Source of the DNA: Bondarzewia mesenterica
Lineage: Eukaryota; Basidiomycota; Agaricomycetes; Russulales; Bondarzewiaceae
Length of the DNA stretch: 64,000 nucleotides
Direction of reading: 5' to 3'
Assembly (NCBI GenBank): GCA_004802705.1
Contig: SGPL01000112.1
Location: 1 to 64,000, forward strand
The notes under the pieces were generated by a model. It worked only from the letters and a program-made list of their open reading frames with translations, did not search any database and was not told the origin of the DNA. Positions 10,754 through 29,428 of this stretch are shown piece by piece; position 1 is the first letter of the stretch, and every line of letters begins with the position of its first letter. The position numbers were made by a program, and so were the translations under genes.

Positions 10754-13700
10754 ATGAGTCGAATGATTTATATCCTGAACATCAGCTCCNTCGCCATCCT
10801 CTTAATTTTTTTCCGTGCAGCCTCCGATGCCTCGATCTCTCTCTCCCCGCAGGGGCTGTCGCATGTCCTATATGTCTCCTTCCTACCTTCTCCAATCCGA
10901 CTTTGACACCTCTTGGACGCATCTCGCGAAAAGATACTCACTTTGGTTGTATAGAGAGGTGGGATGGCAGGATAGNGAGGTNCGTTGCCTTGCGCTCAAA
11001 TTATCCGTCCATGCGCCTTGAATACCCACCAGCCGCGCGGCGTGCCGGTGCTGTTCGTACCAGGAAACGCAGGGTCTTCGAGGCAGATCAGGTCAATAGC
11101 TTCATCTGCTGCGAGGCAATTTTATTCCTCGCCTTATTCAGTGTCGACTGAGTTTGTGTCGAATGGACTCAGCCCGCTTGATCTATATGCTGGTGCGAGC
11201 TTAGTCTCCATCTTTACGACTGACCTCAGACTTCTGCTTTTTCTTGACAGTTGAGTACAANGAAGATCTATCCGCATTNCATGGCCCCACCATTGACTCT
11301 GAAGNCACATATGCTTCGCGCGCAATCGACTATATNCTCTCCCTGTACCCTTCTAATACGTCCATAATTCTCATGGGCCATTCCATGGGCGGGATTGTTG
11401 CGACGCATCTCCTGCCGCACCCACACATCTCGACCATCATTACGATGTCTACGCCACATACTCTTCCGCCGGCGCGGTTCGATCGACGCATTGCTAGNTT
11501 GTATCACGAGAATGCGGTGAAGCTGCGTGAAGCGGAGACGCCGATCCTGTCGCTCTGCGGGGGTGCGGCGGACGGGATNATTATGTCGGAGTCGTGCGTT
11601 CTGCCGGTATCAGCCGAGCAAGGAGGGGAGGTGTATCGGAGGACANTATTCAGTAGCGCGCTTGAGGGGTGCTGGACCGGCGTCGGACATCAGGTTATGG
11701 TGTGGTGTCATCAGGTGCGTTGGCGTGTAGCGAGGGCTGCACTCGAGCTGGCNGCAGCNACTACCCCGTTGGAGCGTGGTGCGGTGCTGGACAGGTGGTT
11801 GACGGACGGGCGAACGCTTCCTGCTCTCGATCCCAGTGGTACCGGAGATTTGGGTGTAGGTACCAAACAAGTCCTATTCACATCTTCAGAGGATTTTGTA
11901 ATTCAAAAGTCTACCGACTCGCGCACATACATCATCCCTTTTCCATCGACGCATACAGATACATTCTCTCTTTATGTCTCACAAGGCACCGTGCTTTCCG
12001 TCTCTCCACATCATCCCCTCCCCCTCAGTGCATCCGTACATATCTGCACCGAAATCACACCAACACCCATTTGTACGACAATTTCTCCAACAAAACTAAA
12101 GCTGCTTCCGAATCCAAATGTGGACCGACCATTCCCTGTTCCTCGCGAAGGAGTCGACGAGTCGGAGGGTATCGTGTATTTTGAGGCCGATCTTCACCTT
12201 AAAGGCGATAGCGATCGGGAACAGTGGATAGCCGTCGATGTGCGTGGAGCGGATGGAAGAGGTTGGATTGTGGGTGGATTTGGCGGCGAAGAAACACGCA
12301 TCAGACGGAGTCTCTCTGTGCATGGTATGCTTTATCGCAATAAGTTATGCTATGTGTCGAGGCTGATTTTGTCTAGATCTATTGTACAAAGACGTGGAGA
12401 TCTCGATTTCTACGCAGAGCTTGCATCTGGAGGTGCAGCTCCCGAGACTTCTCGCCAACGCGCTACTCACCTACCGCCTGACACCCGTACTGCAGACCGC
12501 GTCGTGTCCTGGTAACGCCTTCCGAAGTTGATGGTGTTCACAACTAACTTCTGACCAAGTATTTCAGACGCTCTATTCCCGCCCCTACTAGAACTAGATT
12601 CCTCCGTCGAGTCCCACTTTTATCCTCTATCGCGGAGTCACCAAATTCTGTTACACGCACACAGTGGCGCGCCGTTCCTCAACCCGCATGCGCGCGGGCT
12701 GAACTTGACGATACACTCATCTAACGAGTGCTCTGTCAATGCGGTGCGTCTGCGCGTCGACTGGTGGGGTACGATTGGCCGTGTGGGCATGCGGTATTGG
12801 CACGCGTGCGCGGGGTGGGGTGTAGCTGTCGTCTTGTGCATCTTGTTCGTCGGTTGGGGCGTACAAGAGGCCGGAGGTGCGCACACGTCCTTTCTCTCTT
12901 CTCGCATGTATATTAAGGTGTCGTACGATGCAGGGGCAATGCCGAGCGTCTCCGAGTCGCTGTCCATCTTCGTGCGCACGAAGCTGCCTTGGTTGCTCAT
13001 CGCTTCGTTTTTCCTCTCGTTTTTACCTCTACCACAGAATTGGTACTTGGGAAACGAGGGAGAGGAGATCTTTGCGTTTGTTGCGCCGGTACTGATGTCG
13101 GTTGTCACAGGGCTGGTAGGCGTCAGCTGGTGGGTCTTGAGTGCACTGATGTGGCCATTTGGGAAAATGCGGCGGATGAACGGGAGGTGTGTGTTATCTA
13201 CCCTGGTGCTATCTTCATCTGTTGTTGATTGCTTTGCGGGGGATACAGGCAGAGGAATGACACAGGCGTGGGCGGGAATACGATAATCTCGATGCTCCTC
13301 GTCTTCCTGCTGATATTTGTCTTCATCCCATGGCAAGTCGCCTTCCTGGGATGCTGGGTCATTCATCTCTTCACCTGCACAACAAACACCGCATTACTGC
13401 CCCCTTCTTCTCCCCCTTCCCCGCCTCCCTCACCCACCCTACGCAGACCCACGACCTCCCAAACGCAGCTGCTCCGCGACACATGCAACCACAGCGCGCA
13501 CATTCTACTGCTCCTGACATGGCTCCTGCCTCTCGTTGCGCCCGTCCTCGCCGTCTGGGTGCGCACGCTCGCGACGGCGGGATACACGACGCCATTTGAC
13601 GGAGACCATGGATTTTGGACTGTCGCACCGTTCCTCGTGCTCGTCGACTTTGCGTCGTGGACCCGTGGGCCGCTATTCCCGCGCCAGCCGTACGTATTTC

Positions 13701-13928
13701 TCACTTTTGGGAACAGATCGAATTAGTGACGTTGATTTTTCCCCTTCGTCTTTCATCAATAGGGTCGAGAAAGTGTCGATCCGATGGCTGTTGTCGCTGG
13801 CGGCGTTCGTAGCCTTTTTGCGGAGCGCGCGCGATACGTATGAAGTATTCGATTGCGTGTGGGTCGTTGTTTGTGTTGCTATTCTGGTGAGGATCTGGCC
13901 AAGGTATTGGGGCGGCGGTGCGTCTTGA
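10754..13928 (+). CDS. BST1: GPI inositol-deacylase (PGAP1/Bst1 family)
   Basis: Seven exons (10754-10979, 11033-11192, 11251-12324, 12377-12511, 12568-13186, 13249-13689, 13763-13928) encode about 939 aa. The enzyme sits in the ER membrane and removes the inositol-linked acyl chain from GPI anchors, allowing export and quality control of GPI proteins. Visible features: an N-terminal hydrophobic anchor, the conserved [12 protein letters not shown] and [13 protein letters not shown] blocks, the lipase nucleophile elbow GHSMGG (serine codon 11382-11384), the [12 protein letters not shown] block, a tryptophan- and histidine-rich [14 protein letters not shown] segment and several C-terminal membrane helices. 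Frame is continuous only if one G is removed from the four-G run at 10852-10855; with that change all exon phases agree. Several ambiguous bases occur here, so a sequencing error is likely. The start ATG opens the hydrophobic anchor. Confidence 0.93.
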
Positions 13929-15116
13929 TCGCGTTCGAGGCGGTAGAGTTTGTGCACGACACAGTATCTAAAATCCTTTGACCAGATTGTTTTTTTGGCT
14001 CATCGCTCGTGCAGGAATTGAAGTTGATCTATGTCCTGCTTCGAAGGACTCAAAAGGTTGCGCGATGGTAATCGAAGATGACTGAATTGAGAGAAGCTGG
14101 CGATACTTGTGTTGTTGTGTTGTTCTTTTTTGGGACATAGAACAAAGTGACGTCGTGTGTACATATTCACAGAACTTATCGGAAGAATTCGAACGTCTTG
14201 AAGGTCGGCTTGACAACAATACTTTATATGCATACGCGACAAGTAGGACTCGAGCGCGCTTGCCGTAAGTAGCTGAAATGAAGGCGCTGGGATTCAATGG
14301 ATATCGTGTCTTTTGCGTCGTATCCCGGTGAGAGACAGAACGGCAATTCGAATTCGAGTAACGTCCGCCTGTTGATTCGTGGTCTCCGCTCTCGCGAGAA
14401 ATTATTTCTGCAGTGGCTTGTGCCATAAATCAACAAAGTCGCGGCCAGAAAGAGAAACGGACGTCGAGAGCGAGTGTGATACAAGTGAATACAAGGAATT
14501 GACCGGTTTCAGTGCGATGTCATGGCATGAGTTGCCGCGGCACCAAGCGCCTGCCGCGCGTTTACGGCGGAGTACTCAGCACGTCAAAGCGAGGCTCTTC
14601 GTCGGGGCGCCAGCGGCCAATTTCGACGACTGTCAAGCAGTTCAAGCGTGATTGAGGCGCAGGCAACTGCAGTCGCGAGGCTCGAGCAGCCGTACTTGCA
14701 ATGGACGAGGAGACGTACGACAGAAAACAGACTGTTTTGAAGACACTCGACTTTTGAAGCCACGGTTGTCGGGGGAAAGTGGCGCGGGACCGGATATGGA
14801 AGCGTGAGAAAGTGTTTAAGTGTGGGAAACCCTTGGCCCCAAACCCTCTACCCAGAAACCCTCTGCCCAACTCGCCCGTTTTAATCTCTCGCTCCTTTCA
14901 ACCAACCACCATCATCTTTTCCTTCGTTCCCTCCATTCACAACGTGCGTATCACCCACTCGTCACCGCCGTTCACGCTGTCCTCACATCTTGCTCTCCTC
15001 CAACAGCGACCACTCACTTACCACCCACAACCCCCTTTCGCTCAACTACAGTGAGTGCATCGCGTTCTTTACGCGACCTGAACGCGTCTTTGACACGTCT
15101 GGTTCGTTTCCAACAG
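13929..15116. other. Intergenic; 14-3-3 upstream region
   Basis: No gene recognised. The last 200 bases before the 14-3-3 start are strongly C/T-rich, as is common in promoters and 5' leaders of highly expressed fungal genes. A 152-codon minus-strand ORF at 13968-14426 has no protein-like features. Confidence 0.5.
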
Positions 15117-16077
15117 ATGCCCGAGTCCCGCGAAGATTCTGTCTACCTCGCCAAGCTCGCTGAGCAGGCCGAGCGCTATGAAGGTCCGTCATGCCTGTTG
15201 ATACAGCGTGTCGTACACTGTACTCATGACAGTGTCGTGTGCGCTGTACAACAGAAATGGTCGAGAACATGAAGCGTGTGGCTTCCTCTGACCAGGAGCT
15301 CACCGTTGAGGAGCGCAATCTCCTCTCGGTCGCATACAAGAACGTCATCGGTGCTCGCCGTGCATCGTGGCGGATCGTGTCCTCCATCGAGCAGAAGGAG
15401 GAATCGAAGGGCAACGAGGCGCAGGTGTCTATGATCAAGGGCTACAGAGAGAAGATTGAGAGCGAGTTGGCCAAGATATGCGAGGATATCCTCGACGTTC
15501 TTGACAAGCACCTCATCCCTTCAGCTGCCTCTGGCGAGTCCAAGGTCTTCTACCACAAGATGTCGGTCTTTCTCGAGTATCAAACGCGCTCGATTCAACT
15601 GACATTCTTTTGCATTCCTTTAGGATGGGTGATTACCACCGTTATCTTGCCGAGTTCGCCACCGGTGACAAGCGGAAAGACAGCGCTGACAAGTCGCTCG
15701 AGGCCTACAAGGCTGCGTCCGACGTCGCTGTTACTGAGCTCCCACCGACGCACCCCATCCGTCTGGGTCTTGCGCTTAACTTCTCCGTGTTCTACTACGA
15801 GATCCTTAACAGCCCCGACCGCGCGTGCCACCTCGCGAAGCAGGCGTTCGATGATGCCATTGCCGAGCTCGACACGCTCTCGGAAGAGAGCTACAAGGAC
15901 TCGACGCTCATCATGCAGTTGCTGCGGGACAACTTGACGTTGTGGACTTCTGACATGCAGGATACTGGTTCGTCTTAAGAGCTCGCCGATTGGAGGGTTT
16001 CAATAGCTGATTTTGTTGCAGCCGACAAGCCCTCGGATGCGAAAGATGAGTCTGCGGATGTGCCCGCGGACGACTAA
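15117..16077 (+). CDS. 14-3-3 protein (BMH/rad24 type)
   Basis: Four exons (15117-15183, 15255-15561, 15624-15967, 16022-16077) give 257 aa, typical for the family. 14-3-3 dimers bind phosphoserine/threonine motifs on many partners in signalling, cell cycle and metabolism. Seen here: the N-terminal [11 protein letters not shown] helix, [14 protein letters not shown] (phosphate-binding Lys and Arg), GDYHRYLAE (the Arg-Tyr pair of the groove), and [18 protein letters not shown] with [15 protein letters not shown]. The C-terminal tail is short and acidic ([17 protein letters not shown]), as in most fungal members. Introns are in phases 1, 2 and 1; the same positions and phases recur in the paralogue at 34744-35730. 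The start ATG gives the canonical [11 protein letters not shown] terminus. Confidence 0.96.
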
Positions 16078-17325
16078 GCGGTCTCTTCCTCTATTTTGCA
16101 TCTTTGTCGTCGTCGGCTTGCACGCCTGAAGGCGTCATGACTACATGGCATTGCTTTGTTATTTGTCTGCATCGTTTGCATCCACTTTTCCCCATGTCAT
16201 GTTCCCCCGTCTACCCCCGATCCGCAACGTCATTTTTTTTACTCGTTTATTCTTTTCATCTTCATGTCTCGAAGTTACGACCGATCTTTTTCTGTTTCTG
16301 ACTTTCACCTTGCCTCCACGTTTGGAGCCATTTTTTGGGAAGGTCGAAGTAGTTTGTCGACAGCAATGAAAGCAATCTCTTAATTGTCGTCCTCTTTCAC
16401 TTGTGAGAGCTACGTGGCCAGTACGGCTCGAGCGGCACCTGATTAAGGTTGACAAGCTGATGAAAAGGATCATAGAGCGGTGGCAGAAGATCAGCGAGCG
16501 CTAAGCTAGTGGAGACAGTTGACCATTGTCAACTTTGCCATGGGAGTGCTTCCACCGGACTACAGATTGCTGGGAAGGAACGAGGACGGTGAGTATTGCT
16601 GCATGCTTCCAAGGCAACTGGAAAAGGGAGTGGTTCGCGGGGGTTCGCGGTGGGACTTGACGGAAGGAGATATGATGGCAAGGGGTGGTTCCGGATATGT
16701 GATCATCAAGTTTTACATCTTTTGGAAGACAAAAAAAATGAAACAGCGGCATGACTGATGGCTAAGTTTGATATGTACAGGATGAAAGGGTCCAGGTTGG
16801 GCATACCGCGGAGGAAGGTCGTGTTTCGAGCTGATTTTTGGGAGGAGAGGGGAGTGTCGTGCCACAGCGCCACAGCGAGGAACGGTTCGCTGACCGGCAA
16901 GGCGCGGCTTCGATCGCGCCAGCGGCATTCCTATTTCCCATTGTGGCGATGGTCTGAGAGCGAATCTGGGAGATCGATGGGGATTCTGAGACTCAAAAAA
17001 TCGGCCGAGGAGACGTGCATGCCAATGGAGCATCTATTGAGGGTCTCTGTGTATTTTTTTGAGCATGGGGGGCCAGGGGGAGGGAGAGAGGAGGGGAAAT
17101 GGGTCAAGGCGGAGTGAATATGAAATGATTCGCACGGAGAAGGGCCGGCTCGTGGGTGTGGCCGAATTCAAGGCCCGCTCTCGTTCTCTTCCTCTCCTTG
17201 CTCTTACTCTTCCTTCTGCCTCCACGCCCGCCCCCAGATATACTTCCCTTTTTTTTACTTCCTCGTCCCCCTCCCCTTTTATCATCTCATATAAATTCAC
17301 AAAGAGTCTCTGATATATATCAAGC
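16078..17325. other. Intergenic; 14-3-3 3' end and KDM5 upstream region
   Basis: No gene recognised. A pyrimidine-rich tract spans about 17170-17280, and TATAAAT occurs at 17290-17296, only 36 bases before the KDM5 start codon, so its use as a TATA box is doubtful. A 245-codon antisense ORF at 17034-17771 is a shadow. Confidence 0.5.
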
Positions 17326-23978
<6,653 letters not shown>

Positions 23979-24530
23979 TCTCCATTTGTCTCGTTATGTC
24001 TCTTGCATGCGCTCTTGATCGCGCGTTATCCTTCTTTGTTTTACTTCTTGGCTATATGAGCTCGATAAATTTCCCGCTCGCACTTGCGCCAAGCTGTATT
24101 CGATGGTCGTCTCCTTGCTGTATTTCTCCCTCCTCTCTTCCCTCCCTCTGTGTTGAGCGTATGTGCATGTTGTGCCGTTTTAGGATATCATGGTGTCATG
24201 GTTCGTGTCATGTGGGGTCTTTATGCTTTGCTCCAGTCATCTTAAATGCGATATGATGAATGGATATATGAATGAAAGCACAGAGCGAATAAAGTAAGGA
24301 ATAGATGCTGGATCGTGATATGCTGAGATGCCAGTGTATTGACAACCGGTACCCGGAAACCGTGTTTGCCAGATGAGAACAAGAAAGGAGAAGAGACACA
24401 AGTATGAATGGATGGGCGAAGATGGTGAGGATGGTGATGGTGATAGTCATGTAAGAAATCGTACGTGATGTTGATATACAGATAACACCCAAGATGTCGA
24501 AGAAAAAGGGGGATGCGAAAAAGCAAGAAG
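23979..24530. other. Convergent intergenic region
   Basis: Lies between the 3' ends of the KDM5 gene (plus) and the Mg2+ transporter gene (minus). No gene or repeat was recognised; it likely holds both 3' UTRs. Confidence 0.55.
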
Positions 24531-27130
24531 TCATCGTCTAACCATGAATTTATACGTAGAATATCCTCCAATGATAGCAAAGGCAACGAGACCGCCGATT
24601 ATAGACAGAAACCAGGCGTAGCCCTGAAAACAGACATTCAATGAACGGAAGTGCCAAACATCGATTCAAAGGACAACTCACGGAAATATTCTGGCCAGGG
24701 ACGTGGACGTTCATCCCCCACAGACCTGAACGCAAAGCGCAGCACGGTGAGAGATCGCATTATGAAGTCGAAATAGAAGGGTGCTCACCAGTGACGAGAT
24801 TCATGGGGATGAGCACCGTACCCAGTGCAGTGAGCTTGGAGAGAACATCATTGATCTGATTGTTGGCATCCGTCATCTCGATCGAGATCTGGGCAAGGTA
24901 GTTAGAGTGCGATCGGGACAGAATTTTCTCGTAGTGGTTCAGGTTTTGCGTCATCGTGATTAAGTGATCTTGAATATCGGAAAGGTAAAGGCCCTGAGTT
25001 ATGTCGTTGTCAGGCGACGAGCACAACGAGACGGGTAGTGAGAAAGAAAGGTACGAACGATGTCGGAGGTAGGTGCAACTTTCCAATTCTCATTGCACCG
25101 CTTGGCAAGCCCTTTGACAACGTCGGCTTTGTTACCCATGAGCCGAAGTAAGCCCATGACCTTTTTGCGACACGTTCCAATCCTGTGCAATCAAGGAAGA
25201 GAACTTCGACTCAGATCAATGGACAGAGCAGACGGTCACCTACCTCCGCAACATGTCACTCTGTTCAGCATCCTTCAAGATGAGCACAAGTTCGTCGATA
25301 CTATCGACTTCGTACTCGATGCTTTGGATGAGCGGCCCAAAACGCGTCGGTGATGTCGTCGATGAGCGCGTAGGATATCCAATCGGATGTCACGCTGATG
25401 TAGTCTTTGAGTTGTTTGATGCGCCGTCGAACGTTCTGCGGATGCGGCGTAGAGCGGAAATGAAACTGAGATCACGAACGAGACATGCGTGTCATCGAAA
25501 TGTGGATTGCATTGAGCGACTGTGAAGCTTACCGACAGAGTACCCTCGCGGAACACGATGATGTACATGTTCAAGGGCTCGAGATACGTCGGACTGAAGG
25601 GATCCTGATCGAAACTCCGGAAACAGACGAGGTAATACGTGCGGAACAGCTCAATCTTCTCGCGCGCCTCCTCCATTTGAATGTCCTCCGCCGTCAACGG
25701 ATGAATTCCAAAGACCTTCCAGACCGTACTCGTCGACAAGCGTTATCAGGATGCTAACGAAACAGCATGCTCACCTGGCTCAACATCTTCATCTCTTCGT
25801 CCGTAGGCGACAGCACGTCCAACCACCACGTATGCTGTCCTTCTGAATCGCCCGCCGCTCTCCGCTCGTTCAACACTGTTTTAGAACTCCCATTAACCGA
25901 GAACCCATTTCCGAACGTGCCTCCACCTGTATTGTTCCCATTGAACCCAGTCTCATTCGCGGCAGGTGCTGTGGACATATTGATCGGCACTGAGCAGCCC
26001 CCTAATCCATTCCCATTCACCCCGCCAAACAGATCCTCAAACGACTGGTTCTCTGCGGGAAGCTCACTGAGACTTCTCGCGTGAATCGTCGCAGAGAGGC
26101 CGTTGGAGTAGAACGAAAAACGGTACGGTCGATCGTGTCCGGTGCCTGTGCCTGCAGGCGCAGATGGGGCACCGAGTGTGGCAGGGAGGTTCTCCTCGGA
26201 GGATACAGTGCTCAGATTGTGAGGGACACCACTGGCGAAGAGGTGCGTAGCGCGCGCAAGCGAGAGAGGTGGTGCATTCGCCGTGCCTTCGAATAGAGCC
26301 ATCTTGCCGCCCTGTCGACGTGGTGCTGGGGTGCTGTGACTGAGTTTACGCTGACGTGCGGGACGAGGCAGAGGAAAGGTGAAATCTGGTGTGGTGCTGC
26401 TGCTGGCATTAGGTTCGCCCTCAACAGGAACGGTGGGTTCGGTTATAGTAGCATGTCCTTGCCAGGTCCGATGTCGGACAGGGGGTGCAGATCGTTCCGG
26501 AGAAGTAGAGAACCCGAGACGATTTTTCTCTTCAGTTGCGAACTCCTCCAGCAGTTTAAAATTAAAATTAGACTTGTCTTGGGAGAGGGTAGCTTGGTAC
26601 ATCGGAAGAACAGCATCGGGCTGTTGTACATCGTTGTCATTGAGTGAGACTAGGAGTGATGGATCATGGCCTTGACTTAGGTGCGGCAGGCGTAAGTCTT
26701 CCGGCGTCGGAGTCCGTCGATAGGCTTCAACGGCTTCGTCAATAGTATTGGGAATGTTTGCACCCCGCGCAATGTCAAGCTCCCGTTCCTCCTGCAGAGA
26801 AAATGTCGGGAAAATGGCCTCCTGTTCTGCGGGATGAGGTTCTTCGCGCTCGCGGGTGACGTGTGGGGAGGTGACAGGAGAGGTGGAGATGGATCCACGG
26901 CGGGCGAGGGAGAGGTGGAGAGCCATGTCTTCGTCTAAGGTACGCTGGCGCTCACGGGCATCGGGGTCAAGAGGGTTAAACGAGCGGGAGAGGGTTGGGG
27001 AGTAGCGTGCATGGGAGGCGTGGTCGTTGTCAATGGAGCTACCCCTATAGCGAGTAGGCGAGCCGTCCCTATCCAGTTTGATCGAGTGCGGCGAGGAGGA
27101 AATGGTAGGGATGTCTTGAGGTGAAGACAT
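24531..27130 (-). CDS. CorA-family Mg2+ transporter, ALR/MNR2 type
   Basis: Seven exons on the minus strand (27130-25775, 25715-25533, 25465-25244, 25182-25059, 24993-24789, 24725-24682, 24623-24531) give about 741 aa. The first 450 residues are a polar, S/T/P-rich cytosolic extension. CorA-type blocks follow: FGIHPLTAEDI, EKIELFRTYYLVCFRSFDQD, NMYIIVFREGTLS, the long stalk helix with ITMTQNLNHYEKILSRSHSN, then two membrane helices with the selectivity motif GMN (24717-24709) in LWGMNVHVPGQ. WGMNVHVPG is typical of fungal ALR/MNR2 proteins that carry Mg2+ over the plasma or vacuolar membrane; which membrane is not decidable here. One extra base in the four-base run 25339-25342 breaks the frame; removing it restores all downstream phases. 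It is divergently paired with TRAPPC2L. Confidence 0.93.
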
Positions 27131-27605
27131 GGTAAATGCTAGTCCGTAAAGTGCGACGTGACGATGATAAGCTGCTCAGTCGACGGCCCCAAGGAAGATA
27201 CGCATGCCAATACTGACTTTCAATATTCTGCGCAAAGCTGTGTGGTTTGAATCTATGCTATTCTTCGAGGAAAAGTGTGCCTGCAAAGTCGCTGCTAAGT
27301 TATGGAGCTACGTAGTTTGTCTGGCAAATTGTCAAGAAACAGGTTTTCAAATCTTAAGCTGACCTGGGAAAAGCTCACTTCCGCGCACTCATGTCAGAGC
27401 TCTAATGAGATCAAACGAGATAAATATCTAGCGAATAGATAAAAATGTTGCTACCGCGAGGGATAGGGAAAGATAGCTGAGCGCTGGAGCAGGAGAGAAA
27501 ACGCGGACCAGGAGCTTCACCCGGACATAATTACGTCATCGATCAATCTGTTGGTCACAACGTGATAGATTGTGACGCTGCGTGACGGAAGCGCTCGCTA
27601 GTAGA
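27131..27605. promoter_or_regulatory. Shared divergent upstream region
   Basis: A 475-bp gap separates the start codons of the Mg2+ transporter (minus) and TRAPPC2L (plus), so both promoters must lie here. No clear TATA element was seen. The assignment is positional inference. Confidence 0.4.
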
Positions 27606-28230
27606 ATGCCTCCACAACTGGGCCTCACTGCTGTCGCCTTTGTTTCTGCACAAAACCACCCAATCCTCATCCGCTCTTTGTCCTCTCAGAGTGATGACCT
27701 TCTCAAATACCATTACCTAGCGCATACCAGTCTGGATGTAATTGACGAACGCAGCGAGTACACGATACCTCTGCGCTTGCATCCAATTCTGATCCATCCT
27801 CTCAGTTGCTGCGGCCCCCAAAGCGGCTGAGAGCTACCTCGGGTTTTTGTATTCAATGGAGGATGTCGCAGTATATGCATATGTTACCCCGGTCAAGGTC
27901 AAGATAATTATCGCACTCACCCTCTCTGACGCTGTCGTGCGTGATGCGGACATGATCTCTGTGCGTTTGCATTCTGTATTCCACGTTGTCAAAGTCAACC
28001 CCGACTTCGTTGTCATTGACATCCAATCGCTTCTTCAGATATTCAAGGCCCTTCACCTGGCTTACTACCGCTCCGTCGCCAATCCATTTCTCAAATTGCA
28101 CGCTCCTCTTGACACACCCAATGACTACGCAGCGCTTGTACTCGCGGGTTCTGGACAGTGGAAATCATTCCGTAGGCGCGTTGACGAAGTCGCGCGGGCG
28201 GCCGGTACATTATCCGTCTCGAATGCATGA
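27606..28230 (+). CDS. TCA17: TRAPP complex subunit, TRAPPC2L/Tca17 type
   Basis: Three exons (27606-27757, 27834-27960, 28039-28230) encode 156 aa. It resembles the sedlin-fold subunit TRAPPC2L (yeast Tca17), which helps assemble the TRAPP Rab-GEF complexes in ER-Golgi and intra-Golgi traffic. Supporting blocks are the N-terminal LTAVAFVSAQNHPILIRS strand, the LDVIDER motif, YLGFLYSMEDVAVYAYVTP in the middle and IFKALHLAYYRSVANPFLKL with a C-terminal amphipathic helix. The first intron boundary (donor at 27758, acceptor ending 27833) was chosen because it restores the family's ER-x-DYLG join; other acceptors are possible. The ATG gives the expected short N terminus before the first strand. 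Confidence 0.88.
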
Positions 28231-29329
28231 TCACGATGTCTTCCGGATTTCTGCAGAGAAGCAAGGTGTGTTCATGTGTGTGCAACGAGCGCGGGATATT
28301 GGTTCTGCTTTTCCATTGCAAACACCCCCGTCAACGGTGTCCACTGCTTGCGATGGCGAGCGAATTTCATCCAAATTCATGAACCTAGAGAATCATCTGC
28401 CTTCTTATTGACTTAGCTATGTCCAGGTTGCAGTGGTTAAGACAGATACGAGGCACACATCATTCCTATTGAAGCGAGATACGTGTTTTTGACCCAGGAT
28501 ATTGATGGCATGCCTTAGCTGGCCCTCTCATACATAGCCAAGTCCATTATCTAACTTCGGTCGCACTGGCTTTTGCCATACAGACGCTATTTTTGGAGCT
28601 CCCAGGAACGATAATGAGATTGAACCTGTAATTTACATGCCGAACATTTGTCCTCTGAAAAGATTGGGAAGAACCTGGTTCAAGCAGTGGATGCGCGATA
28701 TCATGGCCACTAGCCACTCCTACGACCGTCTTCTCTACGTGTCATCTACCAGGCTTTACGACGCCGCAAAGCTACACGATATATATCGTTGATACGGTAA
28801 TGAATCACTATTTAGAGGGCTTTGAGCTCCATTGGATCTATGTCTATTCCACTGACAGCTTCGAGTCTCGACGACAACGATGGACCGGAACATCCGCGTC
28901 AAATGCGTGACCTTAAATTTTATGTCATGGCAATCTGACAATTTCTCATTGATCCATCATCGCACGGCCCCTTGCCAACTCGCACAGCTTGTCGAAGCCT
29001 CATGAAGCTCATACTTAGAGGCATGACGGGTCCAGATAGACCCCGTATAGACATTCGCCGACAAACACTGACGAATCCATATTTTTTAGGTCCTAGCATC
29101 AAAATTATAATTAAATGCTATTAAATGGCAACGCGCGCGGCGTCCCTCATCAGTTTTGCGGTAAATAGTCCAGTACATCGGCCAGAGACAAGAGCTAGGC
29201 ATGATGCCCTCACAGCCTGTATCACAAATTCAAAGCCGGATGCTCATCAAAAGACCTCTGCAAGCGCTCTGGTGATGCTGATGATCAAGTTCTATCGTTC
29301 GTGATCGCCCGGCCGCCCACCGTCCTTGT
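28231..29329. other. Intergenic with one coding-like remnant
   Basis: Mostly without features. A frame open from about 28583 to a TGA near 28792 reads protein-like (WFKQWMRDIMATSHSYDRLL) and is preceded by an acceptor-like CAG, but no partner exon or family was found. It may be a relic. Confidence 0.3.
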
Positions 29330-29336
29330 TATAAAA
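29330..29336 (+). promoter_or_regulatory. TATA box
   Basis: TATAAAA sits 99 bases upstream of the DUF6593 protein's start codon and is followed by a C/T-rich leader, an arrangement typical of strongly expressed fungal genes. Confidence 0.6.
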
Positions 29337-29428
29337 TAGAGGCAAGTCACCATCAGTTCGTCTCAGCCTTGTTACCTTTCTTTCCTTTGACCCCCACACT
29401 CACCCTCACCCAGCCTTTCACGCCAACC

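Noticed and set aside
12638..13366. 242-codon minus-strand ORF over BST1
   Set aside because: It covers BST1 exons 5 and 6, whose membrane helices and phases are convincing on the plus strand.
13968..14426. 152-codon minus ORF between BST1 and 14-3-3
   Set aside because: Serine/arginine-rich without conserved blocks. It overlaps another ORF in a second frame, as random open sequence does.
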